From Antitrichia curtipendula (Eukaryota > Streptophyta > Bryopsida > Hypnales > Leucodontaceae): a stretch of 64,000 nt of DNA. The position numbers and the translations under genes are program-made. The notes under the pieces were generated by a model. That model saw only the letters and a program-made list of their open reading frames with translations, did no database searches and was not told the DNA's origin. Shown here in pieces: positions 58,501 to 64,000 of this stretch. Within the stretch, counting starts at the first letter, position 1. Every line of letters begins with the position of its first letter. The stretch spans positions 54,946,029 through 55,010,028 of the forward strand of contig OX579633.1 in assembly GCA_951230915.1 (NCBI GenBank), read 5' to 3'.

Positions 58501-61500
58501 TACACCTAGTGTTGGATTATTTTTCTTTTTTTATTCATCCAAGGACTTACCAAAAGAATTTAAAGCATCCACGGACTAACAAAATAGGAATCCACAATAA
58601 TCGAGGTACACACAGTGTTTTTGTTTCTTGTTTTTTTTTATTCATCCAAAGACTTACCAAAAGAATTTAAAGCATCCAGGGACTAACAAAATAGGAATCC
58701 ACAATATTTGAAATACACCTAGTGTAGAATGGGTTTTGTTTTTGGGGATTCAATCAAAGATTTACCAAAAGAATTTAGATCATCCACGGATTAACAAAAT
58801 AGGAATCCACAATATTTGAAATACACCTAGTGTTGAATTTTATTTTTTGGGGATTCAATCAAGGACTTACCAAAGGAATTTAGAGCATCCACGGACTAAA
58901 AAAATAGGAATCCACAATATTCGAGGTACACCTAGTGTTGGATGTTGTTGTTTTTTTGGATTTATCCAAGGACTTACCAAAAGAATTTAAAGCAACCACG
59001 GACTAACAAAATAGGAATCCACAATATTTGAAATACACCCAGTGTTGAATTTTATATTTTGGGGATTCAATCAAAGACTTACCAAAGGAATTTAAAGCAT
59101 CCACGGACTAACAAAATAGGAATCCACAATATTTGAAATACACCTAGTATTGAATTTTCTTTTGGGGGGGATTCAATCAAGGACTTACTAAAAGAATTTA
59201 GACCATCCACGGACTAACAAAATAGGAATCCACAATAATCGAGATACACATAGTGATTTTGTTTTTTGTTTTTTTTTATTCATCCAAGGACTTACGAAAA
59301 GAATTTAAAGCATCCACGGACTAACAAAATAGGAATCCACAATATTTGAAATACACCTAGTGTTGAATTGGTTTTGTTTTTGGGGATTCAATCAAAGATT
59401 TACCAAAAGAATTTAGATCATCCACGGACTAACAAAATAGGAATCCACACTATTTGAAATGCACCTAGTGTTGAATTGGTTTTGTTTTCGGGGATTCAAT
59501 CAAAGATTTACCAAAAGAATTTAGATCATCCACGGACTAACAAAATAGGAATCCACACTATTTGAAATACACCTAGTGTTGGATTTTATTTTTTGGGGAT
59601 TCAATCAAGGACTTACCAAAGGAATTTAGAGCATCCACGGACTAACAAAATAGGAATCCACAATAATCGAGGTACACATAATGTTTTTATTTATTCATCC
59701 AAGGACTTACCAAGAGAATTTAAAACATGCACGGACTAACAAAATAGGAATACACAATATTTGAAATACACCTAGTGTTGAATGGGTTTTGTTTTCGGGG
59801 ATTCAATCAAAGATTTACCAAAAGAATTTAGATCATCCACGGACTAACAAAATAGGAATCCACACTATTTGAAGTACACCTAGTGTTGGATTTTATATTT
59901 TGGGGATTCAATCAAGGACTTACCAAAGGAATTTAGAGCATCTACGGACTAACAAAATAGGAATCCACAATAATTGAGATACACCTAGTGTTGGATTATT
60001 TTTTTTAATTTTATTCATCCAAGGACTTACGAAAAGAATTTAAAGCATCCACGGACTAACAAAATAGGAATCCACAATATTTGAAATACACCTAGTGTTG
60101 AATGGGTCTGGTTTTTCGGGATTCAATCAAAGATTTACAAAAACAATTTAGAGTATCCACGGACTAACAAAATAAGAATCCACAATATTTGAAATACACC
60201 TAGTATTGAATTGGTTTTGTTTTGGGGGATTCAATCAAAGATTTACTAAAAGAATTTAAAGCATCCACGGACTAACAAAATAGGAATCCACTATATTTGA
60301 AATACAACTAGTGTTGAATTGGTTTTGTTTTGGAGGATTCAATCAAAGATTTACCAAAAGAATTTAGATCATCCACGGACTAACAAAATAGGAATCCACA
60401 CTATTTGAAATACACCTAGTGTTGAATTTTAGATTTTGGGGATTCAATCAAGGACTTACCAAAGGAATTTAGAGCATCCACGGACTAGCAAAATAGGAAT
60501 CCACAATAATCGAGATACACCTAGTGTTGGATTATTTTTTTTATTTTTATTCATCCAAGGACTTACCAAAAGAATTTAAAGCATCCACGGACTAACAAAA
60601 TAAAAATCCACAATATTTGAAATACACCTAGTATAATTGAGTGAGTTTTGTTTGCGGGGATTCAATCAAGGACTTACCAAAAGAATTTAGATCATCCACG
60701 GACTAACAAAATAGGAATCCACACTATTTGAAATACACCTAGTCTTGAATTTTATTTTTTGGGGATTCAATCAAGGACTTACCAAAGGAATTTAGATCAT
60801 CCACGGACTAACAAAATAGGAATCCACTATAATCGAGGTACACATAGTGTTTGTTTTTTTTGTTTTTTTTTATTCATCCAAGGACTTACGAAAAGAATTT
60901 AAAGCATCCACGGACTAACAATATAGGAATCCACAATATTTGAAATACACCTAGTATAATTGAATGAGTTTTGTTTTGAAGGGATTCAATCACGGACTTA
61001 CGAAAAGAATTTAGAGCATCCACGGATTAACAAAATAGGAATCTACACTATTTGAAATACACCTAGTGTTGAATTTTATATTTTGGGGATTCAATCAAGG
61101 ACTTACCAAAGGAATTTAGATCATCCACGGACTAACAAAATAGGAATCCACACTATTTCAAATACACCTAGTGTTGAATTTTATTTTCTAGGGATTCAAT
61201 CAAGGGCTTACCAAAGGAATTTAGAGCATCCACAGACTAACAAAATAGGAATCCAAAATATTCGAGGTACACCTAGTGTTGGATGTTTCTTCCTTTTTGG
61301 ATTCATCCAAGGACTTACCAAAAGAGTTTAAAGCATCCACGGACTAACAAAATAAGAGTCCACAATATTTGAAATACACCTAGTATAATTGAATGGGTTT
61401 TGTTTTGGGGGGATTCAATCAAGGACTTACTAAAAGAATTTAGATCATCCACGGACTAACAAAATAGGAATCCACACTATTTGAAAAACACCTAGTGTTG

Positions 61501-61639
61501 AATTTTATTTTTTGGGGATTCAATCAAGGACTTACCAAAGGAATTTAGATCATCCACGGACTAACAAAATAGGAATCCACTATAATCGAGGTACACATAG
61601 TGTTTGTTTTTTTTGTTTTTTTTTATTCATCCAAGGACT

Positions 61640-64000
61640 TACGAAAAGAATTTAAAGCATCCTCGGACTAACAATATAGGAATCCACAATATTTGAAATA
61701 CACCTAGTATAATTGAATGAGTTTTGTTTTGAAGGGATTCAATCAAGGACTTACGAAAAGAATTTAGAGCATCCACGGATTAACAAAATAGGAATCTACA
61801 CTATTTGAAATACACCTAGTGTTGAATTTTATATTTTGGGGATTCAATCGAGGACTTACCAAAGGAATTTAAAGCATCCACGGACTAACAAAATAGGAAT
61901 CCACAATATTTGAAATACACCTAGTATAATTGAATGGGTTTTATTTTGGGGGGATTCTATCAAGGACTTACTAAAAAAATTTAGAGCATCCACGGATTAA
62001 CAAAATAGGAATCCACAGTATTTGAATTACACCTAGTGCTGGATTTTCTTCTGGCGGGGATTCAAGCAAGGAGGTACCAAAAGAATTTAGAGCATCCACG
62101 GACTAACAAAATAGGAATCCACACTATTTGAAATACACCTAGTGTTGAATTTTATTTTTTGGGGATTCAATCAAGGACTTACCAAAGGAATTTAGATCAT
62201 CCACGGACTAACAAAATAGGAATCCACTATAATCGAGGTACACATAGTGTTTGTTTTTTTTGTTTTTTTTTATTCATCCAAGGACTTACGAAAAGAATTT
62301 AAAGCATCCACGGACTAACAATATAGGAATCCACAATATTTGAAATACACCTAGTATAATTGAATAAGTTTTGTTTTGAAGGGATTCAATCAAGGACTTA
62401 CGAAAAGAATTTAGAGCATCCACGGATTAACAAAATAGGAATCTACACAATTTGAAATACACCTAGTGTTGAATTTTATATTTTGGGGATTCAATCAAGG
62501 ACTTACCAAAGGAATTTAAAGCATCCACGGACTAACAAAATAGGAATCTACAATATTTGAAATACACCTAGTGTTGAATGGGTTTTGTTTTGGGGGACTC
62601 AATCAAAGATTTACCAAAAGAATTTAAAGCATCCACGGACTAACAAAATAGGAGTCCACAATATTTGAAATACAACTAGTGTTGAATTGGTTTTGTTTTG
62701 GGGGATTCAATCAAAGATTTACCAAAAGAATTTAAAGCATCCACGGACTAACAAAATAGGAATCCACAATATTCGAGGTACACCTAGTGTTGGATGTTTC
62801 ATCCTTTTTGGATTCATCCAAGGACTTACCAAAAGAATTTAAAGCATCCACGGACTAACAAAATAGGAATCCACACTATTTGAAATACACCTAGTGTTGA
62901 ATTTTATTTTCTAGGGATTCAATCAAGGGCTTACCAAAGGAATTTAGAGCATCTACAGACTAACAAAATAGGAATCCACAATATTCGAGGTACACCTAGT
63001 GTTGGATGTTTCTTCCTTTTTGGATTCATCCAAGGACTTACCAAAAGAATTTAAAGCATCCACGGACTAACAAAATAAGACTCCACAATATTTGAAATAC
63101 ACCTAGTATAATTGAATGGGTTTTGTTTTGGGGGGATTCAATCAAGGACTTACTAAAAGAATTTAGATCATCCACAGACTAACAAAATAGGAATCCACAC
63201 TATTTGAAATACACCTAGTCTTGAATTTTAGATTTTGGGGATTCAATCAAGGACTTACCAAAGGAATTTAGAGCATCCACGGACTAGCAAAATAGGAATC
63301 CACAATAGTCGAGATACACCTAGTGTTGGATTATTTTTTTTATTTTTATTCATCCAAGGACTTACCAAAAGAATTTAAAGCATCCACGGACTAACAAAAT
63401 AAGACTCCACAATATTTGAAATACACCTAGTATAATTGAATGGGTTTTGTTTTGGGGGGATTCAATCAAGGACTTACTAAAAGAATTTAGATCATCCACA
63501 GACTAACAAAATAGGAATCCACACTATTTTAAATACACCTAGTCTTGAATTTTAGATTATAGGGGATTCAATCAAGGACTTACCAAAGGAATTTAGATCA
63601 TCCACGGACTAGCAAAATAGGAATCCACAATAATCGAGATACACCTAATGTTGGATTATTTTTCTTTTTTTATTCATCCAAGGACTTACGAAAAGAATTT
63701 AAAGCATCCACGGACTAACAAAATAGGAATCCACACTATTTGAAATACACCTAGTGTTGAATTTTATATTTTTGGGATTCAATGAAGGACTTACCAAGGA
63801 ATTTAGAGCATCCACGGACTAACAAATTAAGAATCCACAATAATCGAGGTACACCTAATGTTGGATATTTTTTTTTTTTTTTATTCATCCAAGGACTTAC
63901 CAAAAGAATTTAAAGCATCCACGGACTAACAAAACAGGAATCCACAATATTTGAAATACACCTAGTGTAGAATGGGTTTTGTTTTTGGGGATTCAATCAA
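61640..64000 (+). repeat. Second copy of the ~8,450 bp duplication, cut by the window end
   Basis: This segment repeats the monomer order of 53190-55550 with only scattered substitutions and about one base of length change. It continues to the last base of the window, so the second copy may extend beyond it. Confidence 0.75.

Larger units (their letters stand above)
42332..64000 (+). repeat. Satellite array, ~106 bp monomers, about 200 head-to-tail copies, continuing past the window end
   Basis: The conserved core runs TTACCAAA(A/G)GAATTTA, GCATCCACGGACTAACAAAA, TAGGAATCCACAATATTTGA, AATACACCTAGTGTTGAAT, followed by a variable T-rich or G-rich linker. At least three monomer types are visible. 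Type A has TTTTGGGGATTCAATCAAGG and AAAGGAATTTAGAGC. Type B has TTTTTATTCATCCAAGGAC and AAAAGAATTTAAAGC. Type C has GGGGGATTCAATCAAAGATT and AAAAGAATTTAGATC. All monomers face the same way. No gene or transposon interrupts 21.7 kb. Short open frames repeated in the array are by-products of the unit length and not genes. A centromeric, heterochromatic or sex-chromosome location would fit but cannot be told from sequence. Confidence 0.95.

Overview
The window is nuclear DNA of a streptophyte: a land plant or charophyte-grade alga, with a bryophyte or lycophyte as my best guess. The reasons are AP2/ERF domains, a C3Hc3H zinc finger, GT-AG introns with conserved phase, a 'putative plant transposon protein' ORF, a plant-type pre-SET/SET/post-SET protein, and a long satellite array. 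Genes are split by introns, so I joined exons by hand from splice motifs, phase and domain continuity. No rRNA, tRNA, CRISPR or bacterial operon was seen. No database search was run, so family names rest on motifs read by eye.

Layout. (1) 1-11.5 kb is a G-rich, GC-rich locus on the + strand. A probable short first coding exon lies near 935, then a ~3.6 kb intron, then at least seven phase-matched exons (4612-11485). These encode a C3Hc3H zinc finger followed by a series of AP2 and AP2-like modules. Two in-frame TAG codons and one frameshift interrupt the series. (2) 11.5-15.4 kb is AT-rich, with a TATA box and three short tandem-repeat families; it looks like a decayed retroelement leader. 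(3) 15.4-19.5 kb holds another AP2 domain split over three exons. Its 3.7 kb intron contains an antisense transposon gene with its own TATA box. (4) 19.5-27 kb is mostly AT-rich intergenic or TE debris, with a fold-back MITE and, on the - strand, a DUF2235 (Tle1-like) gene carrying three in-frame TAG codons.

(5) 27-41.5 kb is the most interesting part. A multi-exon transposase-like gene on + (27042-30334) and a multi-exon gene or gene pair on - (40754-34853) converge on one another. The - strand side encodes a RING-like finger protein and a complete pre-SET/SET/post-SET histone methyltransferase. The interval is full of GTACA/TGTAC motifs and tandem repeats. I read it as a candidate large DNA transposon that carries its own chromatin modifier, laid out like MuDR with two convergent genes.

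(6) From 42.33 kb to the window end lies a head-to-tail satellite of ~106 bp monomers, about 200 copies. It has several monomer types, a 3,601 bp higher-order repeat and an ~8,450 bp segmental duplication.

Across unrelated genes here (AP2, DUF2235, transposase, SET), ten of the eleven stops that interrupt otherwise coherent frames are TAG, one is TGA and none is TAA. The simplest explanation is CAG-to-TAG decay by deamination of methylated CHG sites in silenced DNA. UAG read as sense is a less likely alternative that can be tested.
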